A stretch of 64,000 nucleotides of DNA from the NCBI GenBank assembly GCA_964016875.1, contig OZ024725.1:43051427-43115426 (forward strand). Direction: 5' to 3'. Shown here in pieces: positions 1 through 10,843 of the stretch. Positions within the stretch are counted from its first letter, which is position 1. The number at the start of each line of letters is the position of its first letter. The stretch comes from Fallopia convolvulus. Its lineage: Eukaryota; Streptophyta; Magnoliopsida; Caryophyllales; Polygonaceae. Both the position numbers and the translations under genes were made by a program. The notes below the pieces were generated by a model. It saw nothing but the letters and a program-made list of their open reading frames with translations, did no database searches and had not been told where the DNA came from.

Positions 1-333
1 AAAGGGAGGTTATTACAATAGTACCCCCTTAAAAATAGTTTCATCCCCGAAACTAGGTAGAGAACAATTCTGGAAACTTTCTATGCATATCCTGTTCTGT
101 CTCCCATGTTTCCCAAGTGACTTCTTCCCCACCGTTCTTGGATCAAAGGATCATCACTAGTGGTACTTCTTTGTTACGTAGACTCTTCACTCGTCGTTCC
201 AGCACGCGAACGGGTCTCTCCTCATATGTGCCATTGGGTTGAATCTCAATATCATCGTAGTTGAGAATATGGGATTCATCCGGAACATACTCTCGCAATA
301 GTGATACATGGAAGATAAAGGGAGGTTATTACA
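1..333 (-). mobile_element. Chromovirus (Ty3/gypsy) remnant: LTR edges plus polyprotein C-terminus
   Basis: Read on the minus strand, 316-18 encodes the C-terminal end of a chromovirus polyprotein: an integrase tail with VRVLERRVKSLRNKEVP followed by a chromodomain-like stretch with TWETWE and a KFPELF end, then the FRGR..F..GG linker that precedes the polypurine tract. One stop codon lies inside the chromodomain. Positions 1-17 and 317-333 are identical and end in TTACA, so both look like the outer edge of the same LTR (minus-strand start TGTAATAACC). The right copy abuts copia coding sequence at 334. The body of the element and nearly all of the right LTR are missing. The lineage (Tekay-like) is inferred. 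Confidence 0.7.
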
Positions 334-2662
334 ATGTCAAGGGTCTTAGATATAATCTGTTAAGTATTTCCCAACTTTGTGCTAACAATCTCTATCAAGT
401 TGTCTTTGACTCAATTGGATGTCAATTTATTGATGTTAGTTCAGGTAAGACTCTTCTGAAGGAAATCTGTGAAAACAATCTTTATAAAGTTGTTCCCTAG
501 CTCTTACCCGAGGAAAAGTTGTGTTTTCAAGTAGTCGAAGACGTTGCCAATCTCTGGCATAATAGATTTGGCCATGCAAGTCTACAACTTATTCGCAAAC
601 TTCACAATCAGGAACTGGTACGTGGATTACCTAAGATTGACCAAACCAAACATGAAGTGTGTGAAACTAGCTTGTGTGAAAGGAAAACAGGTCAGATCCT
701 CTTTTCAATCGACAAGAGAGGTAAGTACTTCTATTCCCTTGGAGTTAATTCATATGGATCTTTGTGGAATGCGTGTGAGAAGTCGAGGAGGTAATAGATA
801 TGTTTATGTCATTGTTGATAACTTTTCATGTTATACTTGGGTATTTTTCTTGTCTTCTAAAGACTAGGTATTTGAAGAATTCAGTACATGGGTTAAGCTT
901 ACAGAGAAGGTGCTTGACGTACCTTTGATCTCTATTTGATCCGATCATGGCACTGAATTTGAAAATGCTCAGTTCCTGGATTTCTGCAAAGAAAATGGTG
1001 TAGGACATAACTTTTCAGCCCCAAGAACCCCTCAACAGAATGGAGTTGTTGAGAGAAAGAATCGAACTTTGGAGGACATGTCAAGAACGTTGTTAATCTC
1101 GAGTGGACTACCAAGTAATTTCTGGGGAGAAGCTATCAATGCCGCATGTTATGTACTAAACAGAGCTATGGTGCGACCCCTTCTTGGAAAAACACCATAT
1201 GAGCTTTTAAGAGGAAGAAAGCCCAACGTTGCCCACCTGCGTACGTTTGGTTGTAAATGTTTCTTACATAATAATGGCAAAAATAATCTTAGCAAAATGG
1301 ATGCTAGGAGTGATGAAGGAACTTTCGTAGGCTATTCTCAGCATAGCAAAGCCTACAAAGTGTTTAACAAAAGAACTAAGAAAGTTGAAGAGAGTGTTCA
1401 TGTTGTGTTTGATGAGAATACCATGGGAGGCAACTCTATTGTTGATGAAGAGGAAGGAGATCTAGTTTTTCATCTGTGTGAGGATTCAGAAGTTAGTATT
1501 GAGAAATTTGATCAAGTCCAACAGGTTGTTAACCCGGATCAGGTGGACGACGTAGATGATCCTGACATGCCTGCTCTAGAAGATACTACCAATATTGAAA
1601 AATCTGATGATGATGAGTCTGATCCAAGCGAAGAAGTTGCAGAGGCTGAAGATTCTAACATTGATCAAGGTCACGGCAGCGGGGTAGTTGACCTCACTCA
1701 GCTTCAGTTAAACTATCAGTAAAAAGATGCTCATCTAGTGATCAACATCATCTCAGATTACTCCAAAGGTGTTCAGACACGTTCTTTACTTCAGAATTTC
1801 TGTTCTTTCAATGCTTTTCTCTCTAACTTGGAACCCAAAAATGTGGATCAAGCTCTAAAGGATCCAGATTGGGTGTGTGCTATGCAAGAAGAACTTCATC
1901 AATTTGAGAGAAACAAGGTTTGGCACCTAGTTCCACGACCCAAAGATAGAACTGTGATTGGAACATGTTGGGTATTCAGAAATAAGAATGATGATTCTTG
2001 AAACATTGTGAGAAACAAAGCAAGACTTGTGGTTAAGGGATATAACCAACAAGAAGGGATAGATTATGATGAGACTTTTGCTCCTGTAGCACGTCTTGAG
2101 GCAATTCGTCTCTTGATAGCTTATTCAACTCATCATGGTTTCAAACTTCAACAAATGGATGTTAAAACAGCCTTTCTGAATGGATTTCTTAAGGAAGAAG
2201 TGTTCGTAAAGCAAACCCCAAGCTTCGAAGACGTCACTCACCCAGATCATGTCTTTAAACTCGACAAAGCTCTTTATGGTTTGAAGCAAGCACCTCGAGC
2301 TTGGTATGATAGACTTTCTCAGTTCTTGCTCCAATATGGATATGTTCGAGGAAAGGTGGATAAGACACTCTTTCTTCTCAAAGAAGGAAAGCACACTCTG
2401 GTTGTGCAAGTCTACGTGGACGACATCATCTTCGGCTCTACTGATGAAAAACTTGTGAAAAGGTTCGCTAACCTCATGGAAAGTGAGTTTTAAATGAGTA
2501 TGTTTGGTGAACTTAAGTTTTTTCTAGGACTTCAGGTTACTCAAAATAGTGAAGGAACAAGAGTGCATTAACAAAAGTATCTCAGGGAGTGTGTCAAGAA
2601 ATTTGGTTTGGACAACTCAAAATCCTTTGACACACCTATCTCCCGTCACTTCTCTAGGAAAA
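334..2662 (+). pseudogene. Copia (Sirevirus-type) pol, first part: pre-integrase, integrase, RT
   Basis: Pol of a Ty1/copia element, entered mid-gene. In order: GAG-pre-integrase (GLRYNLLSISQLC near 345; LWHNRFGH zinc motif near 550), integrase with MDLCG, SDHGTEF and the PQQNGVVERKN block near 1030, and reverse transcriptase with [35 protein letters not shown] and an intact YVDD near 2415. The reading frame is broken by a frameshift around 700 and by in-frame stops near 500, 866, 938, 2000, 2492 and 2570. An acid-rich linker (about 1440-1730) separates integrase from RT. The gene is cut at 2662 by a solo LTR and resumes at 6086. The copia order integrase-RT-RNase H is clear. The Sirevirus assignment comes from the downstream second ORF and the repeated polypurine tracts. 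Confidence 0.85.
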
Positions 2663-3963
2663 TGTAATAGCCGCTATTTGTATGATTAATTTTTTTTATC
2701 ATTAATTATTTATTAAATAAAATAAATTAATAATATTCCTTTTTATTCGAAACTTTTCTAAAATAAATGGAGTATAATTCTTATGAAATAATTAATCGAA
2801 TAAATAAAATATATTAAAAATGGAATTTAATAAATTATTATCCTAACGGAAATTCCGTTTCTCTTAAACCTTCCAACCTTTCTTTCTTAAAAAGAAAGCT
2901 ATGGGCCTTAGCCCGGCCCATTTAAAAAGTCCATATATCAACAAGGGAGTTTTTATAAAAAAATAAGAGAGACAAGGGTGAGATTTGAACCCTTTACCTC
3001 CTACACACTCTCCCACTCCTCAACTAATTATGCTAATTTGTTTTCTAAAGTTATAGTACATCCAATTGTATTTAAACCAATTCTTTCCAGTGGTATTTTT
3101 ACAAAATCGACCGTATAGTCATTTGAAGCTCGATCGGAGGTATTATTTGGGGGGATATTGGGTGGATTTTTACAGAGATTTTCCCTGTCATAAAATCCAT
3201 AGCAAATTTTGGAGGATCTTACATCCCCAATCATCTTAAGAGAGCATATTTTTGTGTCATCATCACTTTGACACCCATCCACAACCTTAGTGCCTATTTA
3301 AAGGGACTCTTAGGCTTTACAAGACACTCCTAACTCACTCAAACACTTTTTTTTCACACCCAATTTCTCCAAACAATACATGCTGATTTTTTTTTATAGA
3401 TTTTGAGGGTTTTAATTTTTGGGGATTTTTCTCTACTCAAACAAACCTCCGACCACCTCCGGCCATGGGGCCCTAGCTGCGCCGCCCTCTCCGGTCACTG
3501 GCGCCGCCGCCGGAGCCGCCCTCCACAAGAGTCGATCCTCCTCTGCTCGTCGTCGTCCGGTTCTGATTTCTCTTTGATTGCTTCCTGCGTAAAAGAAGAA
3601 GCAAAGGGAGAAGAGGGGTAATTTTTGGGCTTTTAATCTAACTCTTTTTGGGCTAATTTTTACTAATTGTGGATTTGTCTTAGGACCATTTAACTAATCA
3701 GAATTTTAAAAATCAGATTATGACAACTATTAAATTTGTACTTGTTTTATTAAATAAATAACATGCATGCAATGATTTTTAAGGAGGCTTTGTGTCTACA
3801 ATTTATAAGATGAACTTCATATAATTTTAGGATTATAAAAGTGGCTTTTAACTTGAAAAAAACATTCTGATTTTTAAATATTTATAAAGCTAAGACTTTC
3901 TTTCCCTTCTATATAAAAGAATTTTTTTATTCATGAAAGCAATAACTTGAGAATTTTATAAAA

Positions 3964-4640
3964 TAAATTTTTTATGAATAAAACCTCCTTGCATGTCCTT
4001 TTTATAAGCATAGGATAATTTTATATGAACTTTAGATTAAAATAAATTTAACAAGAACAAGATATCTTTAAATTAAATAAAATAAGTATGTACATGTACT
4101 TTAATTAAAAGGGTTTTTATAACTTAAACCTTCTTGCATGTCTCTTGACTTATATTATAAACACTAGGATAACCTTTAATTGAATTTTATGATTAATGAA
4201 ATTTTAATAAGATGAAAAACATGCCTAAACAAGTATATGGATAGTTGCATGTGGATTTTACAAGGTTTTATGAAGTAATCCACTCTTGCATGTCAACTTA
4301 GGCTTAAAATAAATTTTAGATAATTCATTTGTGAACTTTCTAGTTAAAAGTAGACTCATAAGAATAAAAATGCACTTAAGTAAATTAAATAAGTGTTACA
4401 TGTGGACTTAAAAGGCTTTATTTGAATCAATCCACTCTTGCATGCCAACTTTATTATAATTTTGAAATAAATTTAATTAATCTCTAGAAATAATATCATC
4501 CATGAGAATAGTATTTATATAAATGAAAGAAATAAAAGTGCATGTGGGTTTTAAAAAGGATTTTCTATTTGATAAAATACTTCCTTGCATGTTCATTAAA
4601 GTAAATATTTTGAAAGATTTTCAAAAACATCACCTTGAAA
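3964..4640 (+). repeat. Diverged tandem repeat, about 150-bp period, five copies
   Basis: The core CTTGCATGTC, with small changes, recurs near 3988, 4132, 4284, 4437 and 4584, giving spacings of about 144, 152, 153 and 147 bp. The cores are embedded in similar context: a preceding TTTATAA/GAATAA-AT-CCACT stretch and a following AACTT...ATTTTAGGATAA stretch. The array lies inside the 3.4-kb solo LTR. Copies are strongly diverged, so it is old. Confidence 0.7.
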
Positions 4641-5149
4641 ATAATAATAAAGGATTATTATTATTTGTTTCCTACCTAAATTATTTAACCAAATAATTTA
4701 GATTGACATCCTTTCTCCTAGACGTGGAAAATAAGAAAAAGATTATTTAAAAATAAAATAAGGATTTTAATATATATTCGTTCGTTGCCTTTTCGAATAA
4801 ATAGGTCCAAGTATACGAACGTCACTAAGTCGTCCAAAATTCCAAGTCTCGTAAACATACGAAAGAAATTCAAGGCAAGTGGATATCCTCCCTTGTGACC
4901 TTTTTATATATATACTTCGTTTCCGTTAAGGAAATTCTTCTATGTTGGGAGCCACATGTTTGTTAAAATGAATGGACTCACGTGTATTCATTTGCTTAGA
5001 ATTAACGACATATTGCTATTATTATTCGTACTACGCAAGTACTAAACTTTAGGATCGATGATTTGTGGCCTTATTTGTTTCAATCTCTTTTCGAGATTTG
5101 TTATGGATTAGCATAGGCGATGTCATATTATGCACTAGCTAGATGCCTA

Positions 5150-5230
5150 TATACTCGGGATGAAAGAGGTCCGGTATCCTCAGGATGAAAGAGGCCTGCA
5201 CACTCAGGATGAAAGAGGCCTGAAATTCCT
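5150..5230 (+). repeat. Three-copy 24-25-bp tandem repeat
   Basis: The unit ACTCAGGATGAAAGAGGCCT occurs three times with starts of the GGATGAAAGAGG core near 5158, 5183 and 5207. It lies in the 3' third of the solo LTR. It is short and has no obvious function. Confidence 0.75.
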
Positions 5231-6085
5231 TTATTTCCTTTAAGTGGACTCGGCTCTTCCACAACTTCCACACTCTTAAATCTCATAAATAGTATAAAAT
5301 GTTTTGAGACGTAATAAAAATAAGTGCTCGTGCACATTAAATAAATTAAAACCGGGACGGTTTAGCATTACGTGTAAGACCGACCCGACTCTCGGTCCGT
5401 AAAGGGCGCGAGAGGTTTTCTAGAAACTTGATGTGTAAATAAAAAGTTCCAAAAATTAATTGTACTCTAATAGGAACTAAAATCTCGTAGATTCCTACTC
5501 TTCAGATCCAAGTTCATCTCTCTTTGAGAATAACTAATTTCCGTCCTTTTTAAGCTCCAAAAAGTGATTATAACTTTCAAGTACTTCTTCCCTTAGTCTC
5601 CTTGTTGAGATAATAAAATTACCATACTACCCTTGAGAATTTCCGTTCTCACTTGCTTAGTCTCCTTAGACTAATTCCGTTTGTTTTCTGCATTTTTACC
5701 TGGTATTTCTCGCCCTTCGCGACAAATGCCAGACTCTAGGAAACTTCACTCGAAGGTTTAAAGAAGAAGAATCAAGAAAGTGGAAGGAAGGAAGGTCAAG
5801 TCTTCTCGAAGATATTTTTCTCATATTTTGGATTCACTATGCTTTGCAAGAACAAGGTTTTATTAATTCCACTGCTTAAACTCTAACATGTTATTTTGAA
5901 ACAATTTAAGATGTAATGACAATATTTAAAGTCTCAAGTTTGAGCACCTTTATATAACACGTATAATCATTAGATTTCCGCATTTTATTTAACTTAAATA
6001 CCTTATAAAGCCTTGGGTGACATTGGATGGTAAAATCCGAGGTCACTAGCGGTAACACCTATCGTTGCAAAATAGGGGTGTTACA

Positions 6086-6783
6086 GAAAAGATGAGAATG
6101 AAAAGGAGGTTGATCAGACTTTGTACCGAGGTATCGTAGGTTATTTTCTCTACCTCACGGCAAGCAGAACAGACATCATGTTTAGCGTATGCTTATGTGC
6201 CAGATTTCAGTCTGATCCAAGAGAATCACATCTCAAGGCTGTCAAGAGGATTCTGAGGTACCTCAAAGGGTCCGATGATCTGTGCTTATGGTACCCAACC
6301 TCATGTGACTTTGGTCTAGTCGGGTACACGGACGCTGATTTTGCTGGGAACAAAGTTGATCGTAAGAGTACTTCAGGGATGGCTCAATTTCTTGGACCAT
6401 GTCTTGTGCCATGGGGGTCCAAGAAGCAAAATTCAGTTGCTCTCTCTACTGCATAAGCTGAGTACATCGCTGCTGCCGCGTGCTGCACCCAACTTCTTTG
6501 GCTTAAGCAACAACTTCATGACTTTGGCTTAAAGTATGATGGCATACCTATTCTTTGTGACAACACAAGTGCCATAAACAACTCAAAGAATCTGTTACAA
6601 CACTCACGAACCAAGAACATAGAGATTCGACATCACTTTCTTCATGACTGTGTCGAGAAAGGGTTGGTGACCATGGATTTCTGCCGAACAGGTGAACAAC
6701 GTGCTGACATATTCACTAAAGCTCTCAATCGTGAACCCTTCGTACAATTCCGCATGGAGCTAGGTATGATTTCCCTAAACTAA
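6086..6783 (+). pseudogene. Copia (Sirevirus-type) pol, second part: RNase H and C-terminus
   Basis: Continuation of the copia pol after the solo LTR, starting with the duplicated GAAAA. It carries the end of the RT connection (RGIVGYFLYLTASRTDIMF), copia RNase H (GYTDADFAG, DRKSTSG, the AEY block near 6460, CDNTSAI near 6560) and the conserved tail (IEIRHHFLHDCVEKG, RADIFTKAL). The pol stop is TAA at 6781-6783. One in-frame TAA at 6454-6456 breaks the RNase H just before its AEY motif. With the stops in the first part the gene cannot make an active polymerase. Confidence 0.85.
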
Positions 6784-7600
6784 TCTATTTCCCATCTATT
6801 TTCCCTCAATGATTGGCTAGATTAGATGATCTATCTATGATTCAAAAGTTTTATGATCTTGAGGTGTTAAATTTGAATGTTTCCATGTTACATACTCATG
6901 AATCATGCACATCATTTTGTCTTCATTCTTTTCTTCTTAAGTTATGCATCAATTATATGTTGAAACCTTTCTTTGAGCCCAAAAGAGTCCAAACCTGATG
7001 TTCCTAACCCTCATTACAAGCTCAAATGATGGTTGACTGTACAACCTACCTCAGCCTATCATGTTAGAGAGTCTCTATGAGCCTATATTTGTATCTCTTG
7101 ATATAAACGAAGACTTATCTACTTGATTGACAAATCCACATAAATTTCTTTTCCCTGGTTCTCTTTGGCACCCCTGTGCAAAACCCCAAAGAACCAAGCG
7201 TATTCTCTTTTCAATGGATGTTGGCAACTTGAGTAAGGTTAGTGACTGTGCTCTATATGAGAAATGCCAGTTGTCTAGAAAATTTGGTGGATAAGTGGTT
7301 GACGTAGAACAAGTTGAAAACGTCAGTTTCAGGGTAAGACAAGAATCGCCTTTCTCCAACGGTATCTTTTCAAATATTTGAAAATCTTTTGTCAAAGGAA
7401 ATCGCCTTTTCAGTTGCATTGATTAAAGATCTTGGGAAGATCTAGTTTCTATCTAATCAACTACAGTTCAAGAATAAATAAGGAGAGAGATTTTGGTTAA
7501 AAGGTACTCTCTCTCTCGTGCATTATCTCGTTTTCTTGCTCTTCTCAATTTCTCTGCAATTCACTTTCTCTCCCAAAAAGCTTCAACATTTTCATCATCA
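6784..7600 (+). other. Sirevirus spacer between pol and second ORF
   Basis: About 0.8 kb of non-coding element sequence between the pol stop and the start of the envelope-position ORF. No protein motif was recognised on either strand. A pyrimidine-rich TCTCTCTC stretch at 7506-7575 immediately precedes the next ATG and could be a leader. Confidence 0.5.
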
Positions 7601-7697
7601 ATGGCGTCAAACCCTAACCCTAACCCCTCATCCCCCATTCGCGGTACTGAATCTCCGCGACCCCTACCCCTAAATCTCGGAAAAGTCATTCATCCCC
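7601..7697 (+). pseudogene. Sirevirus second (envelope-position) ORF, N-terminal end
   Basis: An ATG at 7601 in good context (TCATCAATGGCG) begins a Pro/Asn/Ser-rich N-terminus (MASNPNPNPSSP). The reading frame is cut after about 32 codons by the Athila element at 7698. With that element and one TSD copy removed, the frame stays open into 18265 and onward to a TAA at 18422-18424, which supports the insertion boundaries. The CCCTAA-rich start resembles telomere repeat but is explained by the NPNP peptide. Confidence 0.6.
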
Positions 7698-9103
7698 TGA
7701 TCGCCTCTCAGGATGCGAGGGTCTAGAGATACAATTTATAACCCGACCCCGTTGTAGTACGTGGTGGGTGTCGAACACTTGGGAAGTCTACTCGATTGAT
7801 GTGCCTAGATACTAGAAAGCTAGAAAGGAGGGTTTAAAACAAAGGAAAACAAAGAAAACAGTCGGGACCGACACTGAGGTCACGTCGGGCCCGAGGTTGG
7901 CGACAAGAGGAAGTCGGGACCGACACTGTGTAAGTCGGGCCCGAGGTATCTAAGGATGTCGAACTCAAGGATTTAAAAGTAGATCTTGGGCTTTTGGGTT
8001 CCTTCCCTAGTAGATTAAGGCTTTTCCACCCCAATTCAAGCAATGAGTGATGATCGGACTAGGATCGAGTGCTTTCGCCCTCGTTCCATCCACTTCTACA
8101 CCTCGATCATTGGGGAAATCCCCTTCGAAGCAAGGTCTTGAGATTGACACATGTTCACTTTCGCTACTTTGCCAATCTCAAGCCTTGATTCCCAACTTTC
8201 GCAAGGAATTGTAGCTCTATGTAGAGTGGGTTCCTTAGATCAAACACTCAAGGCTATGGAATTGGGGTTTCTAGCATAAACCTAGCTAGGGTTTTCCCCC
8301 ATAGCCCAAGATCAAGGAGATCTACTCCATGAGACAAGCAAAGAAAGCAATCAAATCAAAAGGGAAAGCAATCATCATAATCAATCTCAAAACAAAGCAA
8401 AGTTTCATTCAAATCCAAAGCAATCCACAAATTCCAATCAAGGGTTTTCAAATCCACAAGAACAAAGCAAATCAAAGCAAATCTACCAACAAAACCTATC
8501 AAGTCTTCCTCCCTTGGCCGATTCTCTCTCTCTTCCTTCTCCTCTCCTTCCTCCTTGCTCTCCAAGAATCCTCTTGGTTCCCTTGGAACCCCCTTTTTGT
8601 GTGTGTGAGAGGGAACCCTTTCTTAGAAGACAAGAGGGCCTTTTATAGATTAGATGAGGGGCAAAAGTGGAAGTCCACAAATTCGTGCCTTGGAGCCCAA
8701 GTAGTTCGGTGACCGACTCGGACCGACACGGAGGACCTCGGGCCCGAGTTACTGTGCATCTCGGTCCGAGGTTGGAGACTTCAAAGTCGGGCCCGACGTG
8801 GTTGCAACTCGGTCCTGACCTCGTTCCACCTTCTTCTTGTTGGCTTCTCTTGTTCTTCTTCATGGCTTGCTTCTCCCTTTCCCGCTTTAGCTCGACCTTT
8901 GCTCCATGTCTCGACCCTCCTTCAAATCGATCCTCGGTTCATGCCAAATTACCTACAAAACACATAAAATGCGCGTAGTCTCCGAATCTCAAAGAAATAC
9001 GGGAACTAAGCTAAAAAGGAACAAAATGCACAAGAAAAGGGGAAAAAGAAACATATTTACAAAGGAAATCACATATGAAAACACCACCAAATAGAGAGAC
9101 ATC
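7698..9103 (-). repeat. Athila-A1 3' LTR
   Basis: 1406-bp LTR, left in window coordinates. On the minus strand the TATA box reads CTATAAAAGG near 8641-8651. A cluster of TCG...CGA palindromes lies upstream of it (8715-8819, spacings 22, 23, 26 and 22 bp), and a second cluster lies near the LTR 3' end (7861, 7884, 7913, 7934). Three CGAAAG motifs (minus strand) lie between them. Confidence 0.92.
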
Positions 9104-10843
9104 AAAATACCCCATACTTAAACTTGCTTGTCCTCAAGCAATAACAATGTAAGCAAGACCGAAACATAATCTTCAAGTAAAGCCTCGTATGAAAACACAT
9201 TTTAAGCACAAGTAATTGATATTCAAGCAAGATTACATCATCACACATGATTAAGTGTTCCAAGGAATAAAGTCAATGCAACCAAGCCTCACTTTAGGGA
9301 TGTGTAAACGTGTATTACTCATCATGTGTTTGGGTTTAGCAATGAACACTCAAGCTCAAAATTCATGCAAGTAAGGACTTTACTATTGAAGCTAATATCA
9401 CTAATTCCTCCCCCTAGAGATGCCTAATGCAAAGTACACAAAGAATTTCGAACTTGGCTCAATGGAGGTCCTCAAAGAGGTTCCATTCGGCCGGGTTGTA
9501 ATGGGGCTTTTGGTATTTCTCAAGGTGGGAATTATTTGGTCTCGTGGTGCTTTAAATGGGGATTGAACAACCTAACTCTCACCAACTTCACCAAAATTCC
9601 CCACTTACTTTCACACTCACCCAAAAGGCTTAACATTTTCCTTTCAACCCAAAATTTCACTTAACATTCCACTTCATCTTTGCTCTTATGCTTTTTGTTG
9701 GATTTTCAACACTTTCTACATTTGGACCGACTTTCTTATGACATCGGGCCCGATGTTGCTTTGTAACTCGGTCGGACCATTTTCTTCACTTAAGCTCTTT
9801 GCTTTATCCCACTTTACATTTCCAACATTTTCTTTCTTTCTTTTCTTTCTTTTTTTCATTTTTGTACAACAAAGATGCACTACCCACATGATTCATAACA
9901 CCATTCTTTGCCCTTAAACCCAAGAGAATCTCAACTCTTCAAATACAATCCCAACCTCTCTTCTAAAGTCCAATCCCATAAGGGTCAAGTCATATAAGGC
10001 TAGGAATAATATTTTTGAGGAGTTTCAAACAAAGGCTTAGGCTAGAACGGGGCTACAAACAAAGGATTATCTTCATGGTAGGATATGGAACATTTATGTG
10101 ACTAGAAGAATAAAGTTCAAAATCAATGTGACCATGCTAGGACAATTCTCATGACGGTCTTGGAAAATAGATAAACACCGCAATAGCAAGTCTTACTAAG
10201 CATGAATGAGCTAATCACACAAGAAACATGAGGGATATGCAAATATGAACAAGCATCCCTAAAATGGCCAAAAATCAATCTCACAAGGGTCACTCATACC
10301 TATATGCATAAGAACTCATCCTAGAACTCATATGTTCAATAAAACAAGCAAGATATCATGATCACATCAAAAGCAACATCATTTTAGAGGCTAAACTATC
10401 CAAAAATATGCAAAGGAATTTACATGCTCACATCATCATTAGCTTTTATTTTTGGCAATCTAAGATGGGAATTTCTAGTCCAAAACCTACAAAACACAAA
10501 ATCTTTTTGTTGTTTTTAACACCATTTTTCAATTTTTTTTTATGGATTTTTGCAAAAATTTCTCTAAAACCAAAAACTCATCCATTCAAGACCAAATCAA
10601 TCATCCATGTCTTTCATCCACCACAAACCAAGAAACAAACATCCCAAATACAAACTAGAAACACAAACCAAATATCCTCAAAATAACAAACAAACATAAA
10701 CAAGTGAAATCATGAACACACTTACCCCCACCCCATACTTAAAATTTTGATGTCCCCATCAAACAAGGAAACCAAAACTTAAAAGCAAGAGAGAAGAGTA
10801 TGAAAAGCTCACAATTTCTTATTCTTCAATGGCATGTATAGGA
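9104..10843 (-). other. Athila-A1 non-coding 3' region and polypurine tract
   Basis: 1.7 kb between the pol stop and the 3' LTR, with no convincing ORF. Next to the LTR, 9104-9120 is on the minus strand the purine tract AGTATGGGGTATTT that primes plus-strand DNA synthesis. A block at 9481-9509 (minus strand CCCCATTACAACCCGGCCGA) is conserved in Athila-A2 and, unexpectedly, in Athila-B. A palindrome ATCGGGCCCGAT at 9743-9754 has degenerate partners 21 and 24 bp away. Confidence 0.7.

Larger units (their letters stand above)
2663..6085 (+). mobile_element. Solo LTR, 3.4 kb, of a Ty3/gypsy element
   Basis: Starts TGTAATAGCC, ends GGGGTGTTACA and is flanked by the 5-bp direct repeat GAAAA (2658-2662 and 6086-6090). 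It interrupts copia RT/RNase H. No long ORF or polymerase motif is present, so this is a solo LTR left by LTR-LTR recombination. The end sequences and the great length fit Tat/Ogre-like or Tekay-like elements. A TATTTAAA box lies near 3296. A GC-rich patch at 3440-3560, rich in GCCGCC, stands out from the AT-rich background and would lie in the transcribed leader. A B-box-like sequence on the minus strand (about 2980-3000) has no matching tRNA body. Two internal tandem repeats are listed separately. Confidence 0.85.

Noticed and set aside
2976..3005. tRNA-like B box on the minus strand (GGTTCAAATCTCAC)
   Set aside because: No A box at the right distance and no cloverleaf; it is LTR sequence.
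3403..3621. GC-rich 72-codon ORF in the 3.4-kb solo LTR
   Set aside because: No family resemblance; composition is that of a GC-rich leader patch, and it sits in LTR sequence.
7606..7630. Telomere-like CCCTAA repeats
   Set aside because: Only three units, six-base rather than the plant seven-base repeat, and explained by codons for an Asn-Pro-rich peptide.
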